Origin: Orthonyx spaldingii | Lineage: Eukaryota; Chordata; Aves; Passeriformes; Orthonychidae | DNA: 64,000 nucleotides | Direction of reading: 5' to 3' | Assembly (NCBI GenBank): GCA_013397795.1 | Contig: VZTJ01004489.1 | Location: forward strand, 154,513-218,512 | In this document: positions 12,626 through 26,202 of the stretch, piece after piece | Numbering within the stretch: position 1 is the first letter of the stretch | Layout of the letters: each line of letters opens with the position of its first letter | Made by a program: the position numbers and the translations under genes | The notes under the pieces: model-generated | Seen by the model: the letters and a program-made list of their open reading frames with translations, nothing else | Told to the model about the DNA's origin: nothing | The model's database searches: none

Positions 12626-13559
12626 AACATCACTGGTGTTCACCTGGCGTCTCTAGTTGTGTTCGAGGATAATTGTGCAGTGGCTGAAAACACTGTCTAC
12701 AAGTGTGGTTAGACAGACCAACTTTGATTAGATGTTAACCAAGAGAAATCCTTTTTATAGGTATGGTTTTCACAGTGGATACATTATTTTGTTTTCAGAT
12801 TATGAGAAGGTGAGAAACAAATAACTGTCAGCACAGTGTTTTACTTTTCATTACTTAAGTCTTCCTGAAGAGAGTTGAACTATTCTAGGCACTGGCTAAG
12901 TAACTTGATTTAGACCTCCCAGAACAACAATTGAACTGTTGTGAAGTCTGAATTCTTAAGTGTTCAGTTCTGTGCATATTTCTTGCACCTGTTTTGTATT
13001 ATGAATCTATAAGTATCCCTCATGATTAGTCAAGAAAGCAATTCTATCGCTCTGTCACAGGCAGAGGATGTTTTTACAGTTGGGAAGGGAGAAGTTGAAA
13101 CTTGTAAAGCGTACCAAAGATATAATATTCTCCTAGGTGGTGCAGTGGATTAATTTAGTACTCCATGGAGTTCATTTTTCATCTCCAAAAACATGTTTTC
13201 CATCCCAACTGCATAGGAATTTTTTTTCCTTTCCTTTTTATCTAGGAACCATGTCTTTAAAACTTTCAGAGCCAAAAGAAAGACAATCCTGAATACACTT
13301 TCTAGATATACTTTTAAAAATACCCATCCATGATAAGTTCTGACTGCTTGAGGATGTATGAAAAATACTTACGTCAAATGAGGCCTTTTTACTATGCTCT
13401 GTGTTTTCAGAAGTTCAGGCTATAGTGAGAAATAGGGGAAAGTGCCTTCTATGGTCTTTGGAAGCTCTCTCAACTTGTATACAAAAGAGAAGAATATCCT
13501 CCATGTAAGGAAGAGAAAGATGGGGAAATGGGCTTTCAAAAGAATACTGGTTGGGAACA

Positions 13560-13631
13560 CCAAATGAAGAGGGATGAGTGGTTGTAAGTGGTCCAAATGA
13601 AGAGGGATGAGTGGTAGTAAGTCCTTACTAC
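13560..13631. repeat. Tandem duplication (33-bp period) followed by a small hairpin
   Basis: A unit starting 'ccaaatgaagagggatgagt' at 13560-13592 is repeated from 13593 to about 13622 with one change (gttg to gtag). Right after it, GTAGTAAG (13614-13621) and CTTACTAC (13624-13631) form a perfect 8-bp inverted repeat with a 2-base spacer. It looks like a local slippage duplication in the intron. Confidence 0.9.
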
Positions 13632-14469
13632 TCAGTAAGGACTGACCAAAGTTGAAGGCCAGAATGCAAGAATCTCGAATAGTGGAACAAAAAAATTAAA
13701 AGGAAGAAAGGAGGAAAAACCTGGAAATGTAAGAAAATGCGACAAAATAAAACAAGAATAAAACACTTTTCCAGTGTGTGAAAATGGATTTCAAGAGTGT
13801 TAATGCATCAAATTAGAATATTTTTAATTAGCTTAGTGTATTTTTTCTGTCTTAACCAATTTAATGCATGTTAGTTGCTTTGCTTTCTTTAAATATTTGT
13901 ATGTCACAGGCATTTCTTGCAGTAGTGTTTCTTACTACTGTGTTTTCCTGCTTTTATTCATTTAAGTATTTTAAAATACCAGCATTTTTGAAGTAGTTAT
14001 TGTTCTGCTGAAATTTTCTAAGAATATTTTTTCACATGGCTGTTCAACTTACAGTGTGATTTTTTTACTGAGTCTCTAAATGACTGAATCTGAACTAGAA
14101 CATAATCTGTAAATGTGTTCCTCTGATTTTGTTCCTCCAATGCTATTTATGCATAGGCCAGAAAAGAATGGTAAATGGAGATCCAGGCTTAGGAAGGCTT
14201 GTACAGAAACTTGACTGACATAAACTTTCTGTCCCATATAGTTTCTTTATGTGGGTGCATGATTTACAAGGAGAAGCTGTGTTATTCTTGTATCTAGTGG
14301 TGGAGAGTTCATTTGGAGGAGCAGAAGTGGTGCCTTGCTGTGAGGGTCTCTCCGTATGTTTTGCTTCTAGGTCAGGGGGATGTGGGGAGCAAAGCTCTAC
14401 TGAAGCACAGTTTGTTTCCCACTGTCTAGTACAACGTGCTCCCAGTTCTGGGGCATTGCTGCTAAAACC

Positions 14470-15465
14470 CTCACCTAAAAGCCAGTGACACTAAACTGGG
14501 AGGAGCTGTCAACTCCCTTGAGGGCAGAGAGGCCCTGCAGAGAGACCTCAACAAATTAGAGTGATGGGCAACCACCATCTCTGTGAAGTTTAACAACGAC
14601 AAGTGCTGGATTCTGCACTTGGGACCGGGCAGCCCTGGTTGTGTGTATAGACTGGGGAATGAGAAGATGGAGACCAGCTCCATGGAAAGGGACCTGGGGT
14701 TCCTGGTCGATGGGAAGTTGAACCTGAGTCAGCAGTGCTCTGGCAGCCAAGAGAGCCAACCCTGCCCTGGGGGCATCAGGCACAGCATCGCCAGCAGGGC
14801 AAGGGAGGGGATTGTCCNTGAGAAGATGGAGACCAGCTCCATGGAAAGGGACCTGGGGTTCCTGGTCGATGGGAAGTTGAACCTGAGTCAGCAGTGCTCT
14901 GGCAGCCAAGAGAGCCAACCCTGCCCTGGGGGCATCAGGCACAGCATTGCCAGCAGGGCAAGGGAGGGGATTGTCCTGCTCTGCTCTGCACTGGGGAGGC
15001 CTCACTTTGAATATTGTATGCAGTTCTGTGTGCCACAATATAAGAAAGATATTAAATTATTAGGGAATATCGAGAGGATGGCCACAAGGATAGTGAAGGG
15101 CCTTGGGGAAAGTCGTACGAGGAGTGGTTGAGGTCACTCGGCCTGTTCAGCCTGGGGGAAGAGGATACTGAGGGGAGACCTCATTGCAGTCTGCAACTTC
15201 CTCATGAGGGGAACAGGAGGGGCAGACACTGATCTCTTTACTCTTGTGACCAGTGACAGGAATCAAAGAAACAGCATGAGACTGAGTTGGGAGAGGTTTA
15301 GGTTGGATATCACGAAAAACAGCAGAGAGTGTGGTCAGGCACTGGCACAGGCTCCCCAGAGAAGTGGTCACAGCAGCAGCCTGACAGACTACAAGAAGCA
15401 TTTGAACAGTGCTCTCAAGCACATAGTGTGACTCTTGGGGATGGTCCTGTGCAGGGCCAGAAGTG
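14470..15465 (+). repeat. CR1 LINE fragment, ORF2 C-terminal part and 3' UTR, sense, with internal duplication
   Basis: Translations resemble the end of CR1 ORF2: KFNNDKCWILHLGPG near 14590, MERDLGFLVDGKLNLSQQC near 14690, SIASRAREGIV near 14790, LGRPHFEYCMQFCVPQYKKD near 14990, then a frame-shifted stretch with the typical 3' sequences 'gaggggagacctcattgcag' (about 15172) and 'gactcttggggatggtcctg' (about 15431). It stops short of the usual 3' terminal repeat. It is a dead copy. Its middle is duplicated around a single N (listed separately). It belongs to a different CR1 3'-end type from the copies at 1.6, 10.2 and 40.6 kb. Confidence 0.85.
14660..14976 (+). repeat. 158-bp direct duplication separated by one N (likely assembly artefact)
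   Basis: Bases 14660-14817 and 14819-14976 are each 158 bp and identical except for one C/T difference (in 'cagcatcgcc' versus 'cagcattgcc'). The single unknown base at 14818 sits exactly between them. The flanking CR1 sequence continues normally only if one copy is removed: the ORF2 reading passes from the first copy's start straight to the second copy's end. Confidence 0.93.
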
Positions 15466-16405
15466 ATAATAATGTGGATTCTAAGTTGGGTGATGAAAAA
15501 TGTGGCTTCCAGTGGAGCTGCAGGCAGCTCTTGGACTTGAAGTACCCTGCAGAGCTTTCCTCAGGTCCTGAAAACAGCCTAGGTGTGGTCTAAGTGCAGA
15601 AGAGAGCAAGGGGAAATGCTGAGAGGGCGAGGGATGCTTCTATGTTTATCACCTGTCAAGGTCCCTCCTTTTCTCTACTTCATAAAAGTTGCCAGTTGTC
15701 TTTGGATCATCAGAGTTTCCTTGATGTTTGGGAGTGTGGAAACCTTCTGCACAGCTTTAAGCAATCAAAGGATTAATAAGGCTTCTGAAGGAATGATAAG
15801 CAGCAGGTGCTTCTATTCTGCCCTCCCTAATTCCTTCCCAGGCTTGTGCCTCTGGTATCTCTACCCTGTTTCCCCTGGCACACTCACTATCAATTGCCTC
15901 CCACCAACTCTTGTTTCAGGTATTTGCTTCATTATCTCTCTGTTCTGGACCTCACCCTCTCTTACAGAATAGCTGCTCTTGTGGTATTTTGTTGCTTATT
16001 GCACTGCAGTAATTACCATGCTGGCAGGAAGGCAGGCCAAATGTATCTGTATATTGATTTTGTTCAGAAGTGTAAACTTCAGATTCAGTACATCTTCACA
16101 TCTACAATGAATTTCTCAATCTCTTTGACAGGTGACCTCTCCAGATTGTAGTTGTTCCTTCTGGCCTGGTTTTATTGTGAAAAATAAGAAGTAGTTATTA
16201 ATTTTTTTCTCAAATATACACAAGTATTTTCAAAGCTGCAGAAAAGTCTTTGTGACAGAAGTATGTATTTGGAAAACTTGAAACCTTGAAAATCTGATTT
16301 GTCCTTCTTTGGTGCAAATGCATCAACAGTATTAAACTTTCCTTTTTACTGTGAGAAATCATTTATGGATTCAATACTTAAACATTTGACATAAATGGAA
16401 GATAC

Positions 16406-16441
16406 TGAGCATTTATAGTTCATTGAGCATTTATAGTTCAT
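16406..16441. repeat. Perfect 18-bp tandem duplication
   Basis: The unit 'tgagcatttatagttcat' occurs twice head to tail, at 16406-16423 and 16424-16441, without differences. It is a local intronic duplication, probably recent because the copies are identical. Confidence 0.95.
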
Positions 16442-19400
16442 ACCAAGTTTGACTTAAGTATGGTTGAATTTTCTTAGCACCTTTTCTTCCTTTCAGCAGT
16501 CCAAATGCATGCATTTGTTTAGCTTTATAATATTAAATTTATGTTCTTAAAAAAAACGAGGTAGCAAAAGCCAGCTTCTCTTGGTCCCCACAAAACACTT
16601 CTATAGCAAACAAAATGCCTGTTATGTGCTCATCTCACATTTGTAAAGTGCAAGAAATCTTTCATTTATTCTTCCAAGTTTCTGACTGTCTTGTTTCATT
16701 GGTGAAAGAGACACTGCTGGCAAATAGAACAGGAAATGGCAAGAGCACAATGTTCACTTTTTTTCAAAGGAAACATAGATGGAGCCACGCATGAGTGCAT
16801 GCTTGAGTTTTGTACCTATTGAATTATTTTGTGCCATAAGAAATAACCAGATAGAACCTTCACTCTTTGGAATGAAGTCACTTTTGAACCCAAACCAACT
16901 CAAGACAAAGAAGAAAGGTTAAATAATATTTTCAGTATGTTACGTGAAACATGCTACATGCTTAATACTTTTAAAGTTATTATGTTAATACAAAAGTAGG
17001 TAATATCAACATGAAAATATATGTGTGCTTTGGTGATTCTGCTGTTTTCCCATTTAGTATATACTACCCACTTGCAAAAAAATCCTCAGGAAGATGTAGA
17101 GATGGACATAGTAAGACTCTGAAAGACTTGACATATATGTCCTGTTGCCAAATTTTTGTTAGACTTTGTTATTTCCTGATGTAGCATCTAATAAAAAACA
17201 TTCACTCTGTATGTGTATCCTGTCCTGCAGCATAAAACTGCAGCCCATAGAAAATCCTGAAGCATTTCAAAAAGAAGGGATTTGGTGTAATCACCTTTGG
17301 GTATTGCTTTCTTATGGAAGCCTTGTTGGGCATGTAGGATTTTAAACCTCCATGGTGGTACTAATATTAAAAGTGACCATAAATAGAATGAACCTTTTTT
17401 TAATTTGCTAGTTTGAGACAATAACTTCTATTTCTGAATTATCATATTGTAAGCTATTATTTTAAAATTAATCAAAATAAAATAAGTTTGTAGATATTAG
17501 GAACTGAGGAGGGAATGCTTTTCTGACTGTCGTTATTTCTCTTGGATTATTGTACAATAATTAGAAACATTTAAAGATTATATTGCAATATCAATCATCT
17601 TCAGTTGTTGGAGGTGAAAAAAAAGCTTATGAAAGCCAAAATGAGTTTATTATGTTTAACTAGTTTTGAAATATACACAATATGGCCTCTTGGTACTCTG
17701 TGATCACTGGTGAGGAAAATAGTGCTGTCTTTGAAACATCACACTGCCTTTGGCAATAAAAGGAGACTATTGTTTTCCTTGAAAAAATAGGAACTGTTGG
17801 TGAAAGTGGTAGAGACACAGTATTAAAGAAGGAAATATAACTACAAAGTAATGTAGTTCTTAGAGTTGTTTCATTTTCATAATTTTTCTTTTTTTCTGAA
17901 AAACCCTATTATGCTTATACAGAAGAAAAAAATTGTGTAAGTTAATGTCTCTCAGACAGATACATTGAATATATAGCATTGTCATTTAAGTCTAGTTTGA
18001 CATAAGAGTTAATAGTTCTCATGACATTTAAAGCTATTTTCAGCCTTGTATGATGCGGTACTTTGTGAACAGTTGAACAAGAAGTTAATTTCCTGTAAAG
18101 TTGAATTTGTGAAGTTCTGTGATCACATGGTCCAAATAAATTATCTCATCCTAAATATTTCCTATGTCAAGCTGCAAATATTCTTAAACTTATCTTGTCC
18201 AGCTCTCAGATTAGTACAGCAGGAACTCCTTGTGTTTGTTGCTCTCAGAGTGCAGTAGGCTATCAGATTTCCTCAGAAAGGGAGATGTTTGTAACCACCA
18301 CAGCCTTTAACACTTTTTTTTCCATCAACTCTTTGACTAGTTGAGTCTTGCTGATGTTTTTCCATGAACCTTTTCCTTTCAGAGGAATTAATGTTCCATC
18401 TGAGTGTTATCTTTTAATTCAGTTTTATATCAGTGATATTTACATAGATTGGATAGGACAACAGGAAGAAAGGCTTAGAAGTTGGGAGTTGGTCGTATAT
18501 TTTTTCATTCAGTTAGTACATGAATGAGGCTTATAATGGGTTTATCTATGTAATGAATCCCTGGGGTTGTACACAGATGACTTTGTTGAATAGAATTACA
18601 GCACCATGATTAGCCACAAAAATCCTCAAAACAGTTGAAGTGTTGCAATTATGGAAGCATAAAGCATTTCGGAGGTGTCCCTTGATGATGCCATTCAGTT
18701 TTGGTGCTGTGACCAGGAAGTGTTGTCACAGAACTGAATTAGAAAAACTTGATTTGGGTCTTTTTCTTTAATTAGCCTGTTTTCCTGTGAATAAAATGGG
18801 TTATTTTGGGTGACAAGTATGATATTTTCACAGTTTGTACAGTAACTAAAACAGAGGTGATAAATTTGATGATGTTTTTCATTCATGGTTTATAATACAA
18901 AACATTCATACTCAGTATTGCTACTGTATTGTACACAATGCTATCTGTAGGGCATCCCTTCACAGGTTTATGTAGTGAAAATTGTAATGTGACCAAGTAG
19001 TATTTTATTTTCACCTTTTTACTTGTTTAACAAAAAGCTTTTACTCTGTTGCTATCTGTAGCTAGAAGAGAACTCATCCTCCTTAACATTAAGTAAATAA
19101 ATTTTTTATAGGTGGACTCCCCTTTTGCAACTAATGTATATTAATGTAATTTAATGTATTGGAAAGCCAATAAGACTGATCAAGTGCACGGAAAACACTT
19201 AACAGTGTTTGGAGAGGGAAAGAGGGAACTTGGTTTCAGATGAAGTTATCTTGTTTTTCCAAGTGCAGTCAAACCATGGAATTGTGTGGAATTTTAGTGG
19301 ACTCCTAAACTACCTCTTGTGGATTCCCTAACTTCTGGCATGTTCTTGCTAGTTCATTTTCTTGTCTTTTTTTGCCAAATTTAAATATTTTTAGCGTTTG

Positions 19401-21099
19401 AGTTTATTTGAGACAGCCATACTTCATACTGTTATATGTGCTTTATTGTGGTTTTAGTTCTGTAGTAAATTTTACTGCTTAAAAACCAAAAAATATGCAG
19501 CTTTCAGATGATTCTTGAACATAAACCATCAATCCCCAGCATAATATGTTGATAACCAGTGGATACTTTGTTCACAGTCTGATATAAAGCAGCTACAAGG
19601 TGCCACACACTGAACGGCTTCACACAGATCTTGTGTGCATCTCCATTATCACAGTGTTGCAATATCTTAGAGTCCTAGAGGTGTCTGTTCCATACCCTGT
19701 CCTAAATCCTAACCACAAAGTACTGGAAACACATGAGTGAGGGTAGTGGTGCCTTCCACTCATTTCTGTTCTGCCAAATTCAGACTGTGAAGTGACTTGA
19801 AACCACAAGCTCTCCCAGGATTCTGATTTATCACCTTTAGATAAACTAAAGTGTTTAATCTATTAACTAAAGAAACTGTTGATTTTAGTGGATGATGTTG
19901 CAATTGCAGCCACTGGTAAAATACAGAAGTGACAGGACTGGCCTTGTATAGTGGTGGGTGGAGGTGAGCACAAGCATGACCAGATTGGTACTGATTGCAA
20001 AGGGATAACATAGTGAAGAACCCATTGAGATACTCTTACCACTTGTGTTTGGTGTTTATTTAAATAAAAAGGATATGAAGTGTCCTCATAGTCCCTTCCA
20101 TCACTGATGCAGGGTGGTTTTCAGCTGCCTTGAGCAAATCTGGCATTCAGTGAAATGGGTGCCTCGTTGTTCTCATTGCCAGTTTTGAGGCCTTAATGCC
20201 AGAGGATTTGTGCAGGCTCATGCTCTGCTAACAGCTTGTGCACAGCAGTCCACATGCAGCTGATCATCACCAGTCCTCTGGCTGCTGAGTGTTGCAGCTG
20301 CCACAGTTCAACTGATGGTCCTCTTGGAGCCATTTCAGCTAAAACAAAAAAGATTTAAATATTTGGATATTATGTAAGTAAATTTAAATGTATCTCTTTC
20401 AATGTCAGGCCTCTGCTAACCTAATTGATGTGACTGAAGGGAATGGGGAGCTTGCTTTCATTAGAAACCTGGGTAGGACATTTGAAATTGTCAAACTTTA
20501 GCAGGATGTGGTGTTGAAAAAGTGGTGGGCATGGTAACATCTGCCATTGGCACCAGTGTGTTCAGAAGGCAACAACCTCTGTGCAATTCAATATCCAAAG
20601 CTTAGTAGAGGGTTAAGCAGGTTTTAAAAACTGTTCTTAGAGACAGTGAGACAGCTGTACTCCTCTGGGATAATAAAATCAAAGGCAAGCATGTGTAAAT
20701 GTTGGAGAAGGTGGTCTTGAGTAAGGGAAAATGTTGAAAGAACTTGCTTTTCAAAAAAATCTTTTCTGCCATAAAAACTGTTGCTATTGACATTCCCTTA
20801 TATCAAAACCACATCAGTAGCATGCAAGTGGAAGAGAGAAGGTGGAAAAAAACCAGTAAAGAACAGATCTTTCTGACCATCTTCTAATTCCTCTGAAGAG
20901 AAGAGCCCCAGGAAATTTCATCATTTTATTCTGGATATTGTCTGTTACTGGTATATTCAGAAAGGCAGTGTTCATCTGCTGTGGTGCTGCTGGTTGTAAA
21001 ACAAAGTGCATGATCTTATTAGCGCTCAAAAAATGTTTGATAGCTTTGAGTTTGGCACTTGCTGCGATAGCGTAGGATGCTTGTTTGTCTGGGGAAAAA

Positions 21100-21420
21100 A
21101 ATCCACAAGGCGGTGAAGCATTGTCACTAATTAAAATCAGAAGGAATAGTTGAGCCGTTTGGAGGAGATGTAATCAGCTGACTAGTGAGATTAAACTTTG
21201 GGAACAAAAGGCAAACATATTGCAGGTAGAATTCCAAATGTTCAAAGTAGAGATGCAAAATTCATTAATGTTGCTCTCTGATTATGCAGTTAGCCCTTTC
21301 CTTGCCCTTAAGTTTACCTTGGCTGGGGCACTTGCAGTTAAATGGCACTGTGGAAATTACTGGAAAACATTAACATTAACTTGTTTTTGTAAGCTGACAT
21401 CATGCTGAGCCTGATGGGAA
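21100..21420. promoter_or_regulatory. Candidate conserved non-coding element (inference only)
   Basis: The stretch is free of simple repeats and CR1 and has balanced composition with several homeobox-like TAAT cores, similar in texture to vertebrate intronic enhancers. Nothing in the sequence proves constraint. A short open frame on the + strand (about 62 codons) has no splice context and no resemblance to a known protein. Confidence 0.15.
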
Positions 21421-23858
21421 GTGAAAATTTATAAATAGCTTGTCCATATGTGTAAGGCAAAAATCTGCTGATCTTCAGCAGTAGCATGATTCATGTATTT
21501 GCTGTAGTTTAAACTTCATCATGAGTTTTCTATGAACTTCATAGTTTCAAAAACTTCGGAAAGATCAGTGGTCCAAAACTGACAAAATTCTGAGGAAATA
21601 CTGTTGGTATTTTCCGTGCAGTTTTGGTGGTACAACCTACATCCTGCTGACACTTAGGTATTCTTCCTTCTGTGTTTTCTGGAGAGCCAAGTGCTTCCAA
21701 AAAAAGTATACTTAAAGCATAATTTTGGCATATTTTTCTCCCCATATAAATTCTCATGCACATGCCTACCATCTATGAACTGGAGCTTATAAGATCTGAG
21801 TTGTCTGTCTCTGAGATGCATTCTTTGTATATTTCAAATAAATCATTTAATCTCTGTTTCCTTGCCTGCAAGACTTTATTCTGTAATCTTTTATAATATG
21901 GGAGAGAGGGAGCATATTGAAAAACAATATGTGGTTACATAAGTAAAAGCTTTATTTCTACATCATTCATGAAAAATAAGTAAAGAAATGTTGTGTATTT
22001 CGGGGTGCCAGTCCTCTTTCCTCTCAGATGATCTCCCTTGTTGGAAAGTGGCTGTATCTGCATACACCTATGCTGAACAGTGCTGCCATGTAGTACAATG
22101 AGACTGAAAATACAGGAGAGGAGGGCTGTTGGGTTAGGATTGTCTTTTTCCTCTCATGTGACAGCTAAGTGGGATCCTCTCACACAAATTGATTTCTAGA
22201 TGTTACTGTAATAAAAGAAAAGAAAATAAAGAGCTTGCAGTAAATGCACCTTCCTTTCTCCAGCTGTCTTATGTTCTGCCCTTGTAAAGCTGAACTCATT
22301 ATTAATGTTTATGCTTGGAATTCAATTTGACTTATCTGCAAGTTAAACCCACCCATCAGCTATGCTGTCTAGACAAAGTTACTTTTATTGCATGTTTCAG
22401 TTGTATGTTCCCTTTAATAGGGATAATTTTGACAGAGGAAAACTCTTGTGAGTTCTACTTGCATTCAGCTGTGTTGCTCTGTCAGAGGAGTTTGGCTTTT
22501 CAGTTCTGGGCCTGGGCACCAACATGGACGGTGTTTGGTGTGTCCCTGCTGTAGCCCCCAGTGTCCCCCTTGTTACCTACATCTAACTGTGTGAGAATTT
22601 TGAGGGAGGGACATTTGCCTTATTGTTTGCACTCAGGTGTAGCAATCTCTGCCATGGAAGAGCAATCAATCTTACATAAGTTCAGTAGGCTTTATAATCT
22701 TGGCTTAGGGTTCAAACAAAAGAGTGCAGTTGGTAATATTGAGTTCCTCAGATGCAAATGGAGTCATGAACGGTGACAAAATGCTTGTAAATAAGCAGCT
22801 ATGGAAGGGAGGTTGATCCTCATGCACAGACACATGTGCAGTCACAGGTTATGACTGACAATGTATGAATGGGGACAAGCTTTCAGAAGCTGTAATATAA
22901 CCTTGAAAGGCATCACTTCTTTTTTTTTAATTACCGTGGTTTTAGCTGGCTGTACTAGGACTTTCTAAGTGTCAAATTGTTCCTCAGACTTTAAAAACAC
23001 TGAATATTTTTCTTCTGTTTTAGAGAGACCTGTATATATACTTTCTCTTCTGTAAGTTTAAAATCATTAGTTGAGAGAAGTAAATAATTTTCTGTAGCTC
23101 CAAGTTTTACTTCACTTTATTTTATAATGTGAATTTGGGAACTAAAAGTATCAAATTGATTTAGCTTACTTCTAATTATTTTCTCAGCTTGTGTGTTAAT
23201 GTAGACATTCCTGAGGCAGAAGATCACCTCTGCTGAAACCAGCAGAGCTGCAGGGTCAAGTGGCAGTGTACTTCTGAGCACTCTTGATAAACATGTTCGT
23301 ACTGTGTCTCTTACCATGTCAGTGGGGTAGCTGACAATATTCCTCCCAATTGTAAATATCCCTCAGTAAACAAGAATGTGTGCCTTTCATTTGCATTTAT
23401 TTGCATTTGTTTCCTTCGTGTGGACGTGTACAGGAGAACTGTTACCAAGACATAGCCTGGGAAAGAGTAATTTCAAATTGTGTCACTGCCACCCCCCAAA
23501 AAAGGAAGAGGAGGAAAAAAAGCTGGGCTGTGTATTAATGTAGCTTTATATCTTTTGAGGTAGCTGGATTAAGACAATGATGAGTGGGTTTTTAGCATAG
23601 CAGAGCATAGACTTGGAAGAAGAGACTTCATTGTATCCTTCCTGCTGTTTGTTCTGATCAGAAATACAGGCTGAGGACAATTCTTAACTGCTTCCAGCAG
23701 TGTGGTGTGTTCATTTCTCTAGACTTTCAGGTTTTGGTTACCTGCTGTGGGAAGATAATAGGGATGTTTGCAGAGAGTAGAAATGCCACCAGCTCCACAG
23801 TAGCCTCTTTCATCTGTGGTCAGGCTGGCTGGTTAGGAGGATGTGTGTGAGACCCACT

Positions 23859-23908
23859 CAGATTTGCCTTTTCTTTCTTTGACTCATCACACAGATTTGC
23901 CTTTTCTT
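23859..23908. repeat. Spaced direct repeat of 17 bp, period 33
   Basis: 'cagatttgccttttctt' is present at 23859-23875 and again at 23892-23908, with related bases around both copies. It looks like an old 33-bp tandem duplication. Confidence 0.85.
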
Positions 23909-24399
23909 AACACTGTCTGCTTATAGGGGTTTTCTGTTTGCTCATCAGCCAGTCTGTCGTCTGGTTGGGTTTTTCTGCCCAGCACATGTACCTTCAGTTG
24001 AATGACAGCTTAAAAAGTATCTTAAATCCTAATGGTAAAAAAGTCCTAATAATGAGAAAGTCAGACCTCATATCGGGTTTCTGTATGAATAGGCAAACCG
24101 TGTACTTCTAAGAGAAAATTCAGCTGGGTCTTCCAAGTAAAATGAATTTGATGTTTCCTGGCACAAAACTTCTCATTGTTTTGTTTTGTCATAATGAAAA
24201 TTTTGAGTCACATGCACTGATTTTAAGCTGCAATTCAGTTTCATCCTGACTAAAACAGGAAGAAAAACCTAATAAAAATTGTATTGCAAGAACTTTGATT
24301 TGTGAAATGTCACAATTTTTGGGCTTGTTTTAGGCAAAAATGTGTTCATCTTAAATGTGGAGAATACATTGTTAGTGATGGATGTTTTGTGATATATGT

Positions 24400-24800
24400 C
24401 ACTGAGAAGAAAGCAACTTTGCTATTTTTCAGCATCTTCTGACTTTCATTAGTTATGGCACATTCATAATTTTGAGATTATTAAATAGTTGTGTTATTCT
24501 TGCTGAGTTGTACAGAGTTAGCTACTATTGTATTTGTATTCATTAATTTAGATGTTTCCAAGCCTTTTTTTACTTCTTAATTCAATCAAAACATGTTTGC
24601 CTGCATTTTAATCAAAACAACTTTTAATTAATGTAGAAACCCAGCTTTATGAATTTTGGTGGATATATTTGGAAAAAGGATTCAAGTGCCATAATTTCTC
24701 ATGAATAAGAACGCAAAACTGGGTAATTAGATGATGAACTGTGCTGACAAAACAAAGCTAATATTCTGGAAAAATTGAATTGTGAACCAGCTGTTGCTTC
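24400..24800. promoter_or_regulatory. Candidate AT-rich conserved non-coding element (inference only)
   Basis: AT-rich sequence with many TAAT, ATTA and TTAAT cores, no simple repeat and no CR1. Such texture is common in deeply conserved intronic enhancers, but base composition alone can also produce it. I see no coding potential. Confidence 0.15.
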
Positions 24801-26202
24801 AAAGGAAGAAAAAAAATTTATACAGTTCTCAGAAAATTATTTGCAAAGGGAAATATTTGAACTTCAGACTGAGTTTATTAATTCATACATAAATTTAAGG
24901 AAGCAATATTCATATACAATCATATAATGTATCTCTGGCAGAAATAATAATCTGATCTGTTAGTTGTGAAACTTCTATTATGTAATGAAAGGCTTCTAAG
25001 AAAGGAAATGGTAGGATCAAAGGGGATGGTGCCTATAATAATTTGGTATATATAAATGATCTAGGACGGTGAGACGAAGGATGGTTTTTCTAACACGTTT
25101 GTTTGGGGATGACAAGAGAACTGACAAACATTTGAAGTTCCTCTTTAATATATTGCCATTTACATGGGGAAATAAATTCAGGATATTTACTCTCTCCCAC
25201 AAACACCAGATAAAAACTTCTCTCATAATTAAATACCTCAGGTGAAGAAAATCTTTACTGACTGTAATAGAGTGGATCTATGCACAGAGCTGCTAAAGCT
25301 CAGTGTGGCAGAGGCTGGGTCATGTGCCATGAGGACACAGGGCACAGGGTGCCACCAGCAGTGCCTGGTGCAGCACCTTTGTGCATCATGGTTCTGGACT
25401 CATTTTAAACTCTGCAATGCTGCTTTTGTCTGGGAGATCAGTATGGACTGCAGGCACCGTGTTCACGCCATACTCACTGGTGATAAATATATTTCTTTTC
25501 CACAAATAGAAATTTTTGACAGAGCAGGGTGGTAAGCAGATAGTTATAAACTCTCCCATCTATTTTTGTATGGATATCTTACTGGAAAACTGGGGATTGT
25601 AGGTGAGGTTTTTAGTCCCATTGTAATTATCACACTGGCACTTTTCATCTTTAAGAAGAAAAAGGGGATTTTTAAGACTTGTTTTTCCCTAGAGCTAATT
25701 ATTGTAACTTTGAACTTTTAATCATACTAATAAAAATGCCTTCACCTGTCACAGCAGCTTGCCAGTTTTTATCTACACGGTTGTAGTAAAGTTTCAGAAT
25801 ACAGAGATAACTTGGCAGTTGTATTTATCATAGAAGAAGAATAAAATTTTATCTGCCTTCAAATGAGAGAAGAAAAGAAAAATTACGTTTGAGGGTTTTT
25901 TTCACTAGCATGTTAATACTCAGGCAAAAGCTTTTGATGGAACAATTCTGAAAACCCATGTTTAGCTTAGTAAATCTTCTTACTACTGCCATTTTGCAAA
26001 CACCCTTTTTTTTTTTTGCCTTGCCATGTTACTTCAACCTTCATAGCTTGGTGAGTGGCATGTTTTTGAAAGCTCAGTATTTACACAGTATTTTCTTTCA
26101 GCTGCTGAAACATCTGTATTCTTTGTATTATTTTAGAGAGTTAAAGGATCTGTGTTGAGAATGTAAAGTTTCGGGTGATGTCAGTTTGGTTTTTTTGGTT
26201 TG

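Noticed and set aside
14556..15131. Open frames of 160 and 182 codons on both strands
   Set aside because: They run through the N and the duplicated CR1 sequence. The + strand one is CR1 ORF2 remnant, the minus one its shadow.
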